From Polynucleobacter sp. JS-Safj-400b-B2 (GTDB lineage Bacteria; Pseudomonadota; Gammaproteobacteria; Burkholderiales; Burkholderiaceae), in assembly GCF_018881975.1 (NCBI RefSeq), contig NZ_JACVPJ010000002.1:124001-188000 (forward strand): a DNA stretch of 64,000 nucleotides, given 5' to 3'. Every line of letters begins with the position of its first letter. Positions within the stretch are counted from its first letter, which is position 1. The translations under genes were made by a program, and so were the position numbers. The notes under the pieces are model-generated. The model was not told the origin of the DNA and searched no databases. It worked only from the letters and a program-made list of their open reading frames with translations. Positions 12,892 to 22,689 of this stretch are shown one piece after another.

Positions 12892-13451
12892 CTAATATTG
12901 AGCCTTCTACACAAGTGCAACCAAACTTTAAATGGGTTTTTCAAACCGCCAACCGGACACTTGCTTTTGGCTTTGGTAGCGGCTTAAGCCCTGTAGCTCC
13001 TGGCACTGCAGGCACGCTCTGGGCTTGGGCAGCCTTTCTAGCGGGAGAATACTTTCTTAGCACCGAAGATTTCCTGTGGATTATTGGCGGTGGCATTTTG
13101 CTCGGCTGCTGGATCTGTGGCTATGTCAGCGAAGAGTTAGGTAAGAAAGATTTTGGTGGGATAGTTTGGGATGAAATTGTTGCCTTTTGGTTGATACTGA
13201 TCTTCATCATGCCAACCAATATTTGGATGCAGATCATTGCTTTTGTACTATTCCGCTATTTTGATGCAATGAAACCTGGTCCTATTGGAATCATTGATCG
13301 TCACTTTAAGAATACTGCGAGTAATGCCACTCAACACTCAAGCTACCTTCAAATACTGTGGCGTGGATTTGGGATTGTGATTGACGATCTTGCTGCTGCG
13401 TTCTGTACGCTGCTCGTAATGGCTTTAATACAATTCTTGATTAAATCATGA
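12888..13451 (+). CDS. pgpA: Phosphatidylglycerophosphatase A
   Basis: Inner-membrane phosphatase converting phosphatidylglycerophosphate to phosphatidylglycerol, 187 residues. Signature segments are FGSGLSPVAPGTAGTLWAW (29-47) and FGGIVWDEIVAF (89-100), both diagnostic. Several hydrophobic helices include WIIGGGILLGCWICGYV and the C-terminal AAAFCTLLVMALIQFLI. Start and stop overlap its neighbours by 4 bp on each side. The thiL-pgpA-pncC order is common in proteobacteria. Confidence 0.93.
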   Translation: MTNIEPSTQVQPNFKWVFQTANRTLAFGFGSGLSPVAPGTAGTLWAWAAFLAGEYFLSTEDFLWIIGGGILLGCWICGYVSEELGKKDFGGIVWDEIVAFWLILIFIMPTNIWMQIIAFVLFRYFDAMKPGPIGIIDRHFKNTASNATQHSSYLQILWRGFGIVIDDLAAAFCTLLVMALIQFLIKS

Positions 13452-13936
13452 GCCTTATGAACGCAAGCGACCTTACTAAAACCCTGGCTCAGATTTTGCT
13501 TTCTAGAAATTGGACGGTATCGTTAGCGGAATCTTGCACTGGTGGCCTTGTTTGCGCTACCCTGACCGAGTTAGCGGGCTCCAGTGAGTGGTTTGAGCGT
13601 GGCTACATCACTTATAGCAATGAAGCCAAAACGGAGTGCCTTGATGTTCCGGCCAAGCTAATTGAGTCTCATGGAGCAGTAAGTGAGCAAGTAGCCATGG
13701 CCATGGCTGAAGGTGCCCGCATGAATTCAGGGAGCAATGTGGCCATTTCCATTACCGGCGTAGCAGGGCCATCAGGTGGCTCAGTAGAAAAACCCGTGGG
13801 AACGGTCTGTTTTGGTTGGGCTACCGAGAATCAAGTCTTAGCTAAAACCATGCACTTTGACGGCGATCGTCAAACGATCAGGCAACAGGCAGTGGAATTT
13901 GCGCTGACTGAGTTAATTGCCCTACTCAGAAGTTAA
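13448..13936 (+). CDS. pncC: Nicotinamide-nucleotide amidohydrolase (CinA C-terminal family)
   Basis: Deamidates nicotinamide mononucleotide to nicotinic acid mononucleotide in pyridine nucleotide recycling. The 162-residue protein is the stand-alone CinA C-terminal domain. Motifs are SLAESCTGGLVCATLTE near residue 25, GYITYSNEAKTECLDV, and ISITGVAGPSGGSVEKPVGTV. It overlaps pgpA by 4 bp. The gene converges with corA without an obvious terminator hairpin in the 43-bp gap. Confidence 0.92.
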   Translation: MSLMNASDLTKTLAQILLSRNWTVSLAESCTGGLVCATLTELAGSSEWFERGYITYSNEAKTECLDVPAKLIESHGAVSEQVAMAMAEGARMNSGSNVAISITGVAGPSGGSVEKPVGTVCFGWATENQVLAKTMHFDGDRQTIRQQAVEFALTELIALLRS

Positions 13937-13979
13937 GCACATATTCATACTGCCGATTACTAATGCACTAATGCCCCAA

Positions 13980-14945
13980 TTACTTCATCCAGCCTTTGCT
14001 GTGGAAGTACCAAAGTGGGATGATTGCTGAAATAACCATTGCAACAATCGCCATTGGATAACCCCAAGTAACATCTAACTCGGGCATATGTTTATAGTTC
14101 ATACCCCAAATACTTGCTAGTAGTGTTGGTGGCATTAAAGCTACGGATACCACCGAGAAGATCTTAATAATCTTGGACTGGTTCAAGTTAATGAAGCCGA
14201 CGGTTGCATCCATCAAGAAGTTAATCTTATCGAATAAGAAAGCGGTATGGTTTTCCAACGAATCAATGTCACGCAAAATTTGACGCGCTTCTTCTTGCTG
14301 CTCATCCGATAATAGTTTGCTGCGCATTAGAAAAGACAAGGCTCTACGGGTATCCATCACATTACGACGAATACGTCCGTTGGTATCCTCCTCTTTCGCA
14401 ATAGTCTCCAAGACCTCTGCAGCATCGGCATCATTAATACTGTCAGAGAGTACTCGCTTACCAGCTTGCTCCAGGTTTTCATAAACCTCTTCCAAAGCAT
14501 CGGCAGAATACTCGGCATCAGTTGAATACAAATCCAGCAATACGTCTTTTGCATTGCTAACAGAACCAGGACGCAAACGTGCACGCAAGCGGACCAAACG
14601 GAACACTGGCAAATCTTCGTCATGAATAGAGAACAGCACTTGCTTGGTGAGAACGAAAGCCACTCGAACGTTGCGAGAGGTTTCTTCTTCATCCAATAAG
14701 AAATCGGTACGAATATGGAGGTGGCCATCATCTGCTTCAAAATAACGAGCAGAGGCTTCTAAGTCACCCAAGTCATCCAATTCTGGCAAAAGTACGCCGA
14801 ACGCCTCTTTAATCCAGATTAATTCCTCTTCCTCTGGATCAACCACATCAATCCAGATAGGATTGGCATATTGCAACAATTCATTGCGATCTTCGACTTG
14901 CTCTTGAGAGAGGCGGCCATTTTGCAGGACGAACAAGTTGATCAT
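13980..14945 (-). CDS. corA: CorA family magnesium/cobalt transporter
   Basis: Pentameric inner-membrane divalent cation channel, 321 residues. A long cytoplasmic domain rich in acidic residues and helices precedes two C-terminal membrane helices at roughly 262-280 and 294-314. The signature GMN is at 281-283 in the segment IWGMNYKHMPEL, which forms the periplasmic loop selectivity motif. A strong ribosome-binding site (TTAGGAG) precedes the ATG. No Mg-sensing leader is recognisable in the 73-bp region shared with divergent pyrF. Confidence 0.95.
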   Translation of the reverse strand: MINLFVLQNGRLSQEQVEDRNELLQYANPIWIDVVDPEEEELIWIKEAFGVLLPELDDLGDLEASARYFEADDGHLHIRTDFLLDEEETSRNVRVAFVLTKQVLFSIHDEDLPVFRLVRLRARLRPGSVSNAKDVLLDLYSTDAEYSADALEEVYENLEQAGKRVLSDSINDADAAEVLETIAKEEDTNGRIRRNVMDTRRALSFLMRSKLLSDEQQEEARQILRDIDSLENHTAFLFDKINFLMDATVGFINLNQSKIIKIFSVVSVALMPPTLLASIWGMNYKHMPELDVTWGYPMAIVAMVISAIIPLWYFHSKGWMK

Positions 14946-15018
14946 GGTGAACTCCTAAGGAATGTGCGCTAGTTTATCCTATAGGACATGATAGTTTCAC
15001 TAAAATAAGCCAAATCCA

Positions 15019-15864
15019 ATGAACTCTCGCTCAAATACCTTTAACCAGCAACTCCAGTCCGCATGGGCTTCCCAAGGCAGCATGCTGTGCGTTGGTTTTG
15101 ACCCAGACCCAAAGCGCTTACCCCAAGCCCTACAGGGGAGCCCCGAGGCTATCTATGAGTTCTGTCGAGAAATCGCCGATGCGACCGCGGATTTGGTCTG
15201 CGCCTTCAAACCCCAATTTGCCTACTTTGCCTCTCAAAGAGCAGAGGCTCAGTTAGAAAAGCTCATCAAGCACCTCAAAGATAAATACCCTCATATCCCG
15301 GTAATTCTGGATTCCAAGCGTGGGGATATTGGCAGCACTGCGGATCATTACGCTCTCGAGGCCTTTGATCGTTACGGCGCTGATGCAGTAACCGTGAATC
15401 CTTATATGGGGTTTGACACGATTGAGCCCTACCTAAAACATTCAGGCAAAGGGGTTATTGTGCTGTGTCGTACATCCAATCCCGGTGGATCTGATTTACA
15501 GTTTCTGAATGTGGCACCTAATGGCGCGCCTCTTTATCTGCATATAGCCAAACTGGCTGCACAACAGTGGAATAGCTCTGGCCAGATCAGCTTGGTGGTC
15601 GGCGCAACCTTCCCAGAAGAAATTGCTAAAGTACGCGCCATTGTTGGTGAAATGCCTTTGTTGATCCCTGGGATCGGCGCACAAGGCGGCGATATTGATG
15701 CCACAGTCAGCGCTGGAAAAATAGCAGGCAAGCCAGGAACTGGAATGATCATTAATTCCTCAAGAGCCATTCTGTATGCTAGCTCAGGAGCTGATTTTGC
15801 AGAGGCCGCCAGAACAGTTGCGACGATTACTCGTGATGCACTAAGGGCTGCTGCAAGCAAATAA
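15019..15864 (+). CDS. pyrF: Orotidine 5'-phosphate decarboxylase (type 2)
   Basis: Last step of UMP synthesis. At 281 residues it belongs to the longer type 2 group. The catalytic segment [18 protein letters not shown] is at 96-112, with Lys100 as the expected catalytic lysine. Other family segments are [12 protein letters not shown] (24-35), [13 protein letters not shown] (125-137) and the phosphate-binding region near [11 protein letters not shown]. It diverges from corA and converges with mtgA. Confidence 0.96.
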   Translation: MNSRSNTFNQQLQSAWASQGSMLCVGFDPDPKRLPQALQGSPEAIYEFCREIADATADLVCAFKPQFAYFASQRAEAQLEKLIKHLKDKYPHIPVILDSKRGDIGSTADHYALEAFDRYGADAVTVNPYMGFDTIEPYLKHSGKGVIVLCRTSNPGGSDLQFLNVAPNGAPLYLHIAKLAAQQWNSSGQISLVVGATFPEEIAKVRAIVGEMPLLIPGIGAQGGDIDATVSAGKIAGKPGTGMIINSSRAILYASSGADFAEAARTVATITRDALRAAASK

Positions 15865-15874
15865 TTTATTTTCT

Positions 15875-16630
15875 TTATTTACTTGTTCCGCTTTTAGGGT
15901 AAGGCGCTAAAGCTACCCGATCCATATTCTCCAAGATAAATTCTTGTCGAGCAGAATAGTTAATACTTCCACGACGGCAATACTGCTGCTTATCAAAACA
16001 CTTAGGTGCCGGCAGGGCCGAAGCTAGAGCAGCAGCTTGCTCCCGACCCAGTCCCGCTGGAGTCGAGGCGTAATAGTGTTGAGAGGCAGCACCAACCCCA
16101 AAAATGCCCTCACCCCACTCTACCGAATTAAGATAAATCTCAAATAATCTCTGCTTTGAGAGCGTTAGTTCTAAGAGTCCAGTAATGATGAGCTCTTGAC
16201 CCTTACGTAAATAGTTTTGCTCTGATGATAGAAACAAATTTTTTGCTAGCTGCTGCGTAATGGTGGACCCACCCCGTAAAACCGCCTTAGATTTATTGCC
16301 CGCTTGGGTTTTTTGTTGATTCTGCTGTTGATTTTTCTGCCAAGCTTTTTGCATATCCTCAACTCGCACACCTTTATGCTGAAAGAAGATATCGTCTTCG
16401 CTAACTAAAACGGCACGCTTGAGATTATTGGATATCTTGTCATAAGGCGTCCATTTGGACTGCAAAGAACAACTCCAATGCCAGGTACATAAACGCCAGC
16501 GCTCAGCCCTCTGAAACGCAGTACTGCCGGGATCTAAGCCGATCCATAAAGCAATTTGGAGCGCGAAAAAGATTTGCATAGCCACAAACCCTGCTAGCAA
16601 ACATTTCACTGGATAAAGAAGCCAGCGCAT
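15875..16630 (-). CDS. mtgA: Monofunctional biosynthetic peptidoglycan transglycosylase
   Basis: GT51-family glycan polymerase anchored in the inner membrane, 251 residues. One membrane helix lies at about 8-30. The lipid II-polymerising domain shows the catalytic glutamate in VLVSEDDIFFQHKGV (Glu78), the RGGSTITQQLAKNLFLS motif at 119-135, and ELTLSKQRLFEIYLNSVEWG (154-173). A Gln/Asn/Lys-rich insert (about 97-114) separates the first two motifs and looks like low-complexity drift. It follows aroE with a 9-bp gap, the pair being common in beta- and gammaproteobacteria. Confidence 0.94.
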   Translation of the reverse strand: MRWLLYPVKCLLAGFVAMQIFFALQIALWIGLDPGSTAFQRAERWRLCTWHWSCSLQSKWTPYDKISNNLKRAVLVSEDDIFFQHKGVRVEDMQKAWQKNQQQNQQKTQAGNKSKAVLRGGSTITQQLAKNLFLSSEQNYLRKGQELIITGLLELTLSKQRLFEIYLNSVEWGEGIFGVGAASQHYYASTPAGLGREQAAALASALPAPKCFDKQQYCRRGSINYSARQEFILENMDRVALAPYPKSGTSK

Positions 16631-16639
16631 TAGAGCAAA

Positions 16640-17545
16640 TTAACTACGTAACTCCGCCAAGACTGCGCGAGAGTCTATAGCAGTCGCAAGTTGCGCGCCC
16701 CGCCAAAGTAAAAATGCATCAGCCGCTTGCTCAACCAACATCCCAAGACCGTCACTGACTCGTGCACCGCGCAGCAGGGCCTGTTGCATAAAGGCAGTAG
16801 TTTTACCGTACACCATGTCATACGCGAATGAGCTGGGCACAAAAATATTAGCCACTGCCTTAAGCGTCAAAGGAGATTCATCAGTCAAGCCTGCAGCAGT
16901 GGCATTAATCACCAAATCAAATGGATATTGGGTTTTTGCAGCATCTTCTAGTTCCGCTAATGTGCGAGATTCCAGAGCTACTTCGCGTGACCCAGCCAAA
17001 TCTGCAAAGAGCTTTACCAACTCATCGGCTTTTGCGCTTGATCGATTGGCAATGATGAGGGAATTAGGTGACTGTTCCAGCAATGGGCCAATCACACCAC
17101 GGGCAGCCCCACCAGCACCAATCAATAAAATGCGGGCGCTATGGAGTGCAATGCCTTGTGCAAGCAAATCACGCACTAGACCAGCACCATCCGTGTTGTC
17201 ACCAAAAATCTTACCCTCTGTTTTCCACAAAGTATTCACAGCACCCGCCAATTGCGCGCGCGGGGTTAATACATCGGCTAGATTTTGGGCATCAAGCTTG
17301 AATGGCACAGTGACGTTCATACCTTTGCCGCCTGCAGCAAAAAAAGATTTAGCTGCTTGGGCAAATGATCCTATCTCAGGCTGAAGACGGCCATAGTGCA
17401 TACGCTGCTTGGCTTGCTCTGCAAAACGTTGATGTATTGCTGGAGACTTACTGTGAGCAATAGGATGGCCGGCAACAGCATAAACGTCTACGCCAGCAAA
17501 GAGGCTTGGATCCGTATGCAAGGAGGCGGTATTAGTGGAGCTCAT
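16640..17545 (-). CDS. aroE: Shikimate dehydrogenase (NADP+)
   Basis: Reduces 3-dehydroshikimate in aromatic amino acid synthesis; 301 residues. Substrate-binding GHPIAHSKSPAIH is at about 26-38. The catalytic Lys is Lys83 within NVTVPFK (77-83). GDNTDGAGLVRDL (115-127) carries the substrate Asn/Asp, and LLIGAGGAARGV is the nucleotide-binding loop. The start at 17545 adds about 15 residues before the conserved DVYAVAGHPI segment; no nearer ATG is available. Another step of the pathway, aroQ, lies at 23.4 kb in the same window but in a different operon. Confidence 0.95.
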   Translation of the reverse strand: MSSTNTASLHTDPSLFAGVDVYAVAGHPIAHSKSPAIHQRFAEQAKQRMHYGRLQPEIGSFAQAAKSFFAAGGKGMNVTVPFKLDAQNLADVLTPRAQLAGAVNTLWKTEGKIFGDNTDGAGLVRDLLAQGIALHSARILLIGAGGAARGVIGPLLEQSPNSLIIANRSSAKADELVKLFADLAGSREVALESRTLAELEDAAKTQYPFDLVINATAAGLTDESPLTLKAVANIFVPSSFAYDMVYGKTTAFMQQALLRGARVSDGLGMLVEQAADAFLLWRGAQLATAIDSRAVLAELRS

Positions 17546-17589
17546 AATGACTACAGAATAAGCGAATTTATGAAGTTAGTTAAATTGCT

Positions 17590-18477
17590 TTAATGACGTA
17601 GTTCTAGACGATCCACGCCATCGCGCGTGAACTCAAAAGTAGAGATCCAATCCAAAACATCGATTTGATTACGCATTTCTGATGGAAAAGGACCAAATGG
17701 CGCTGAGGCTCTCACAATGGCTATTGCCTGACGGTCTAGCTCAGGGTTGCCGGAACTGCGCCCAATAGAGAGTCCATCCTTACCTTGGGCATTGGTCGTG
17801 ATTCTGCCTTGATTATCAACACTGACCACGATTACCAAACTTCCATACAAGGGCCGTCCATTCGCCCTTGGGAAAAATACGCTCCCATAAGCCTCAATCT
17901 TTTGGCGCATAGCATCGTAGTAGTGTGCGAAGGTAACTGCCTTCGTATTGGCGCCCGTTAATACCTTACGCCTTGGTTCCTTGCCATCAGCCTGTAACCG
18001 TTTAGCCAACTCAGCCTCTAAAGAATTCAGCTGGGGAGTAATTTTTTGTTCATCCCCACTCTTTCGACCACCTGAACGAGCGCGCTGCTCATCTAACTTT
18101 GCGAGCATTTGCTTTTGCTGTTTTTCTAAAACCTCAAGTCGAGCTTCCGCACCTAATCTGGCACGATGCATTGCGGTAGCTTCTTGATTTTCTGTTTTAC
18201 CGCCACCCTGCAAATCAGCCTGCGCTAACTTGTTTGCTTTCTGAGGGGGAGTTTTATTACTGGCATTTACCAATACAACGCTCAAGGGGGTGTTGAGTCT
18301 GCGATTCTGGATCTCGGTAACGCCCCAACGAAACGATAGGAAAAGAATGTGAATCAGAATCGAAACGCACAAGGCAAATCGAAAAGGATAGCGACTCCAA
18401 GCCGTATGCAGGTAACGCAAGGCCCGACTCAGTCTTGCGGGCAATGGAAATTCTAGCGATTTAATCTGAGCTAGCAT
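17590..18477 (-). CDS. TonB family C-terminal domain protein (energy transducer-like)
   Basis: 295 residues from the ATG at 18477; an ATG at 18492 is possible but overlaps the upstream gene more. One membrane helix lies near residues 35-50 after a basic N-terminus. A Lys/Ala/Gln-rich coiled-coil-like periplasmic linker follows. The C-terminal TonB-like domain has GSLVIVVSVDNQGRITT, then SSGNPELDRQAIAIVRASAPFGPFP. No ExbB/ExbD genes are adjacent, so it may be a TolA/TonB-type linker serving other machinery. It overlaps the 3' end of the RNB ribonuclease gene, so the two are cotranscribed. Confidence 0.85.
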   Translation of the reverse strand: MLAQIKSLEFPLPARLSRALRYLHTAWSRYPFRFALCVSILIHILFLSFRWGVTEIQNRRLNTPLSVVLVNASNKTPPQKANKLAQADLQGGGKTENQEATAMHRARLGAEARLEVLEKQQKQMLAKLDEQRARSGGRKSGDEQKITPQLNSLEAELAKRLQADGKEPRRKVLTGANTKAVTFAHYYDAMRQKIEAYGSVFFPRANGRPLYGSLVIVVSVDNQGRITTNAQGKDGLSIGRSSGNPELDRQAIAIVRASAPFGPFPSEMRNQIDVLDWISTFEFTRDGVDRLELRH

Positions 18478-20485
18478 CTTCTTTGGGAGCATCTGAGGAC
18501 TCCGGCTCTATAGCCTTTTCAGGAGCGTCAGCCTTTGCTTCAATCTCGAGCACACGAACACCGGCACTCAGTTGCAGCAAATCGACATCTGCAATCACTA
18601 CCTCGGCACGAGTCATACGTGGATGGGTAGCTAACTCAGGAATAGGTAAATGTAAGGGAACCAATTCCACTCTAGACATACCTTCCTTTAGGTGACGAAC
18701 ATACACTGACTTCGATTCACCGTCTTGAGTGATCCAACGCAAACACCAGTACTTTTCCAATCGATCCTGAAATTCACCATACGCTTGATAGCAAGATTCG
18801 AAATCAGCAGCGATGCCCATTAAGGTTGCATCACGTGGCGGGAAAGGAGCAACCATTTTGGCAGTTACCCCATGTTTTGCAAGCGCAATCAACTGCCATT
18901 GATTTACCAAATCAGAATATCGACGCAAGGGAGAAGTACACCATGCGTAATAGTCCAAACCTAAACCCTCATGTGGCCCTGGGGTAGTTTGCATCCGAGT
19001 TCGTAATGGGCCCCAACCCTTCTGGGTTCTAAATAAACCTGGAAGACCATGATCTGCCAGTAATTGCCCAGAAGCGCTATTGCAGAAAATCATCCATTCT
19101 GCAACGATGGTATCCAAAATAGATCCGCGTTGACGTGGCACGATTTCAACACGCTTTACGCCATCAACATCCCGAATCTGAAAATGAAAGTCTCTCGCTA
19201 GCGCATTGGGATCAATAAGGCCTAACTGCTCAGCACGCAAACCATTTGCTAAGCGCTTTTCTTGTCGTCCTGCATGCAGGTGTTTGGCAGCCTGCCACAA
19301 AGTCGCTAGCTCTTTGCGATAGGGATAGTTTGCGCCCTCATCAAGTAGACTCTCTTCGCTCACAAGATGCTCAATATCCTCTAGACGTAAGTTAGCTGCC
19401 ATTGGGACCATTTCAGCACGCATTTGCAGACTGTCTCGATTGGCAATGCCTTGCTCATCAATATCAACATAGATCGATAGAGCCGGCCTTGGTATACCCT
19501 CATCTAATGAAAATTGCTCAATGACTGAATCGGGCAACATCGTAATTTTGTCGCCCGGAAAATATACCGTGGACATCCGGTTACGCGCCACTTGATCCAA
19601 TGGATCATCTTTAGTGATCGCCAAGCCAGGCGCAGCGATATGAATACCCACCCGATGACCACCATCAATTGGTGTGACTGACAGGGCATCGTCAATCTCG
19701 GTAGTGCCGGCATCATCAATGGAGAATGCCTGGACCTGAGCAAGAGGTAGCTCAGCAACCGTTGATGCATATGCCGATTGATCAATGCTAATAGCCGGGT
19801 TGTGATCCGAACCATTAGGGAAATGGCTTTTCAGGAACATCCCTTGGTGATAAGCCAAAGGCGAATCAATCGCACCACAACGGATTAAGAGTTGCGCTGG
19901 AGATTCGCCGGTCTGCGTGCAAGCAGCAACCAGAGCTTTGTAAGCCGAGGTATTTTTATCTGGTGAAAAAAGTAATTGCTTGGCTAAAGACTTCAGAACC
20001 TCAGGGAAGGTGCCCTCTACCAATTCTTGCTGCCAGGCCACTTGTTGTTCAAGTTCTTTTTGCTTACGCTCTAAAGCAGCTAGGCCTGCCTGTAACTGCT
20101 CTTGTGGCGCCCTCTGAAAGCGACCACGACCCTTGCGGCGAAAATATACTGGCGCACCTTGTAAAGCGATCGCAAGCCCAACTTGTTGAGCAATGCTAGC
20201 TTGCGAACCAAAGTACTCATGTGCCACATCAACTAAACCAAACTCTTCATCAGGCGCACAATCCCAAAGAAACTGCAAATCAATATCTGCAGTCAGGGTA
20301 TTGGCCTCATCCATTGCGGCTTGAGCATCTGGCTTTTCAAAACGCAGCCATACTTCCTTTGTCTTGAGCTTGATCTTTTTTCCAGAAAGACTGGTTGCCT
20401 GCCAAGACTCAGTATCCCCAGAGCCTGAAGCAGACTGGACCGTAGCGATCTTAATATCGCCACCTTCTTCGTATAAGAGATTCAT
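18461..20485 (-). CDS. RNB-domain exoribonuclease (RNase II/R-like)
   Basis: 3'-5' hydrolytic exoribonuclease family, 674 residues. The catalytic motif SIDDAGTTEIDDALSV is at 255-270 and keeps the Asp cluster that binds magnesium. Later family motifs are MSTVYFPGDKITMLP and SPLRRYSDLVNQWQLIA. It is shorter than RNase R (about 800 residues); I do not recognise cold-shock domains at the N-terminus or a clear S1 domain at the C-terminus, which ends in an acidic Ser/Ala/Glu tail. A specific rnb or rnr symbol is not justified. It is 2 bp from the upstream SDR gene. Confidence 0.88.
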   Translation of the reverse strand: MNLLYEEGGDIKIATVQSASGSGDTESWQATSLSGKKIKLKTKEVWLRFEKPDAQAAMDEANTLTADIDLQFLWDCAPDEEFGLVDVAHEYFGSQASIAQQVGLAIALQGAPVYFRRKGRGRFQRAPQEQLQAGLAALERKQKELEQQVAWQQELVEGTFPEVLKSLAKQLLFSPDKNTSAYKALVAACTQTGESPAQLLIRCGAIDSPLAYHQGMFLKSHFPNGSDHNPAISIDQSAYASTVAELPLAQVQAFSIDDAGTTEIDDALSVTPIDGGHRVGIHIAAPGLAITKDDPLDQVARNRMSTVYFPGDKITMLPDSVIEQFSLDEGIPRPALSIYVDIDEQGIANRDSLQMRAEMVPMAANLRLEDIEHLVSEESLLDEGANYPYRKELATLWQAAKHLHAGRQEKRLANGLRAEQLGLIDPNALARDFHFQIRDVDGVKRVEIVPRQRGSILDTIVAEWMIFCNSASGQLLADHGLPGLFRTQKGWGPLRTRMQTTPGPHEGLGLDYYAWCTSPLRRYSDLVNQWQLIALAKHGVTAKMVAPFPPRDATLMGIAADFESCYQAYGEFQDRLEKYWCLRWITQDGESKSVYVRHLKEGMSRVELVPLHLPIPELATHPRMTRAEVVIADVDLLQLSAGVRVLEIEAKADAPEKAIEPESSDAPKEDASSD

Positions 20486-20487
20486 GC

Positions 20488-21222
20488 TTAGAGCGAAATC
20501 CCGCCGCTGGCCTCTAATGCCACCCCATTGACATAGCTCGCTTCATCGCTCGCTAAGAATAAATACACGTTAGCCATTTCTGTTGGAGTACCCAAGCGCC
20601 CAAGCCAACTACGCTTTTCAATATCTTTCAAAATATTTTCTGGCATTGCTTTGACCATTTCGGTGGCAATAAAGCCAGGACAAACCGCATTTACTCGAAT
20701 GCCTTTAGGGCCTAATTCACGCGCCCATGTTTTTGTAAAACCAATCACTCCAAATTTAGTGGCCGAATAATTAGTTTGTCCGAAATTACCATAGAGACCC
20801 ACTACGCTAGAGGCATTTACCACTGCGCCAGAACCGGCTTCAAGCATGTGTGGCACGATTAGTTGGGTGCAGTTAAATACACCCTTTAAATTAACATCGA
20901 TCACAGTATCAAACTGCGCTTCAGTCATCTTCACTAAGCGCGCATCTTGAGTAATACCGGCGTTATTAATCAAGATGTCAATACGTCCATGTTTTTGCAT
21001 TACCTGATCCACTACCGACTGAATGCTGGCGCGATCAGTAACATTCATGGCATAGCCTTCTGCATTAAGTATTTGCGCAACCGCACCATTTACCGCCTCA
21101 AGGTTGATATCAGCAATGATGACTTTTGCACCTTCTTGTGCAAAGCGCTGGGCTGTAGCGAACCCAATACCCTTAGCGGCGCCGGTAATGATGGCCACTT
21201 TATCTTTTAATCTATCACCCAT
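20488..21222 (-). CDS. SDR family 3-oxoacyl-ACP reductase-like protein (FabG-like)
   Basis: Short-chain dehydrogenase/reductase of 244 residues. The cofactor loop TGAAKGIG is at 13-20, NNAG at 86-89, and the catalytic Ser/Tyr/Lys are Ser138 or 139, Tyr152 and Lys156 in NYSATKFG. The C-terminal [13 protein letters not shown] is typical of FabG-like reductases. It is not next to fab genes, so the substrate may be 3-oxoacyl-ACP or another 3-oxoacyl thioester. It sits between mpl and the RNB gene, all on the minus strand. Confidence 0.88.
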   Translation of the reverse strand: MGDRLKDKVAIITGAAKGIGFATAQRFAQEGAKVIIADINLEAVNGAVAQILNAEGYAMNVTDRASIQSVVDQVMQKHGRIDILINNAGITQDARLVKMTEAQFDTVIDVNLKGVFNCTQLIVPHMLEAGSGAVVNASSVVGLYGNFGQTNYSATKFGVIGFTKTWARELGPKGIRVNAVCPGFIATEMVKAMPENILKDIEKRSWLGRLGTPTEMANVYLFLASDEASYVNGVALEASGGISL

Positions 21223-21256
21223 GATTTACTTTCTTTTTTTATTTGTTGTTGCTTTT

Positions 21257-22663
21257 TTATTTCTGATGCGCCGAAATAGCTTTTAATATTTTTTGATGCA
21301 CGCCACCAAAACCGCCGTTACTCATTACCAAAATGTGATCCCCTGGTTTTGCCTCTTGTGCAACCGCCTTCACTAAGGTATCGAGATCATCGAAAGCATG
21401 TGCCTTACCCTGCTCCTTTGTATTAAGTGGAGATAAAACCTCCGCTAAATCCCAACCTAAAGATTCTTTTCCGGCTTTAGCGCCATAAGCAAAAACTTTA
21501 TCAGCAGCCAAAAGACTTCCAGGTAGCTGAGCCTTCATTACGCCAAGCTTCATCGTATTCGAACGTGGCTCTAATACCGCCAAGATACGCGCTTTACCAA
21601 CACGACGACGCAGACCATCAACAGTCGTTGTGATTGCTGTTGGATGATGCGCAAAATCGTCATAGACCGTAATGTCATTTACAACACCAATAGTTTCTAG
21701 GCGACGTTTTACATTCTTGAACTCAGCTAAAGCACGCGCAGAATCTGTTGGAGAAATACCAAGGTGATTTGCACAAGCAATGGCTGCAAGCGCATTGAGT
21801 TGATTGTGTCTGCCCATCACCCCAGAATCTGGCGCCCATTTCACTGAGGCAACCTCATTGCCTGACTTGCGCACAATAAGGCCATCACCCTCTTGTGAAA
21901 TCAATGACCATTCATTGGTTAACTCTTGGCCAAAGCGCTCAACAGGGGCCCAAGCGCCACGCGTCATCACACTTGCTAGCGCCGGTTCTTCGCCATTCAC
22001 TACTAATAAGCCATCACTAGGAACGGTACGAACTAAATGATGAAATTGGGTTTCGATGGCTGCAAGGTCAGAAAAAATATCAGCGTGATCAAACTCTAAA
22101 TTATTCAGCAAGGCAGTGCGTGGGCGGTAATGCACAAACTTACTGCGCTTATCAAAGAAAGCGGTATCGTATTCATCAGCCTCGATAACAAAATATTGAC
22201 TCTCTCCTAAACGAGCAGAGACCGTGAAATTGAGGGGCACACCACCGATGAGATAGCCAGGTTTGTAACCGTTAAATTCCAAAATCCAAGTCAACATTGC
22301 TGATGTAGTTGTCTTACCGTGCGTACCTGCAACAGCTAGAACATGTCTTCCATATAAAACTTGTTCACCCAACCACTGTGGCCCAGAAATATAAGGTAGT
22401 CCTTGATTGAGTATTGCCTCCATCAAGGGATTTCCGCGAGAGACCACATTGCCAATGACAAATAAATCAGGCATGGTCTCAAACTGAGATAATTGGTTAG
22501 GTGAGAATCCCTCAATCAGTTCGATGCCTTGAGCTTCAAGCTGTGTGCTCATTGGTGGATACACGTTGGCATCGCAACCGGTAACGCGATGTCCAGCTTG
22601 CCTCGCAATTGCGGCAATGCCGCCCATGAAAGTACCGCAAATGCCCAAGATATGTATATGCAT
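21257..22663 (-). CDS. mpl: UDP-N-acetylmuramate:L-alanyl-gamma-D-glutamyl-meso-diaminopimelate ligase
   Basis: Cytoplasmic Mur-family ligase that reattaches recycled murein tripeptide to UDP-MurNAc; 468 residues. The N-terminal Rossmann segment HIHILGICGTFMGG is characteristic of Mpl rather than MurC. The ATP loop AGTHGKTTTSAM is near 114-125, and EFDHADIF and DDFAHHPTAI are the central Mur-ligase motifs. The window also holds an AmpD-domain protein (33704-34525), another muropeptide-recycling step. It diverges from tlpA across only 26 bp. Confidence 0.95.
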   Translation of the reverse strand: MHIHILGICGTFMGGIAAIARQAGHRVTGCDANVYPPMSTQLEAQGIELIEGFSPNQLSQFETMPDLFVIGNVVSRGNPLMEAILNQGLPYISGPQWLGEQVLYGRHVLAVAGTHGKTTTSAMLTWILEFNGYKPGYLIGGVPLNFTVSARLGESQYFVIEADEYDTAFFDKRSKFVHYRPRTALLNNLEFDHADIFSDLAAIETQFHHLVRTVPSDGLLVVNGEEPALASVMTRGAWAPVERFGQELTNEWSLISQEGDGLIVRKSGNEVASVKWAPDSGVMGRHNQLNALAAIACANHLGISPTDSARALAEFKNVKRRLETIGVVNDITVYDDFAHHPTAITTTVDGLRRRVGKARILAVLEPRSNTMKLGVMKAQLPGSLLAADKVFAYGAKAGKESLGWDLAEVLSPLNTKEQGKAHAFDDLDTLVKAVAQEAKPGDHILVMSNGGFGGVHQKILKAISAHQK

Positions 22664-22689
22664 TAGCGAATTTTAGCGAAGGAGTTGCA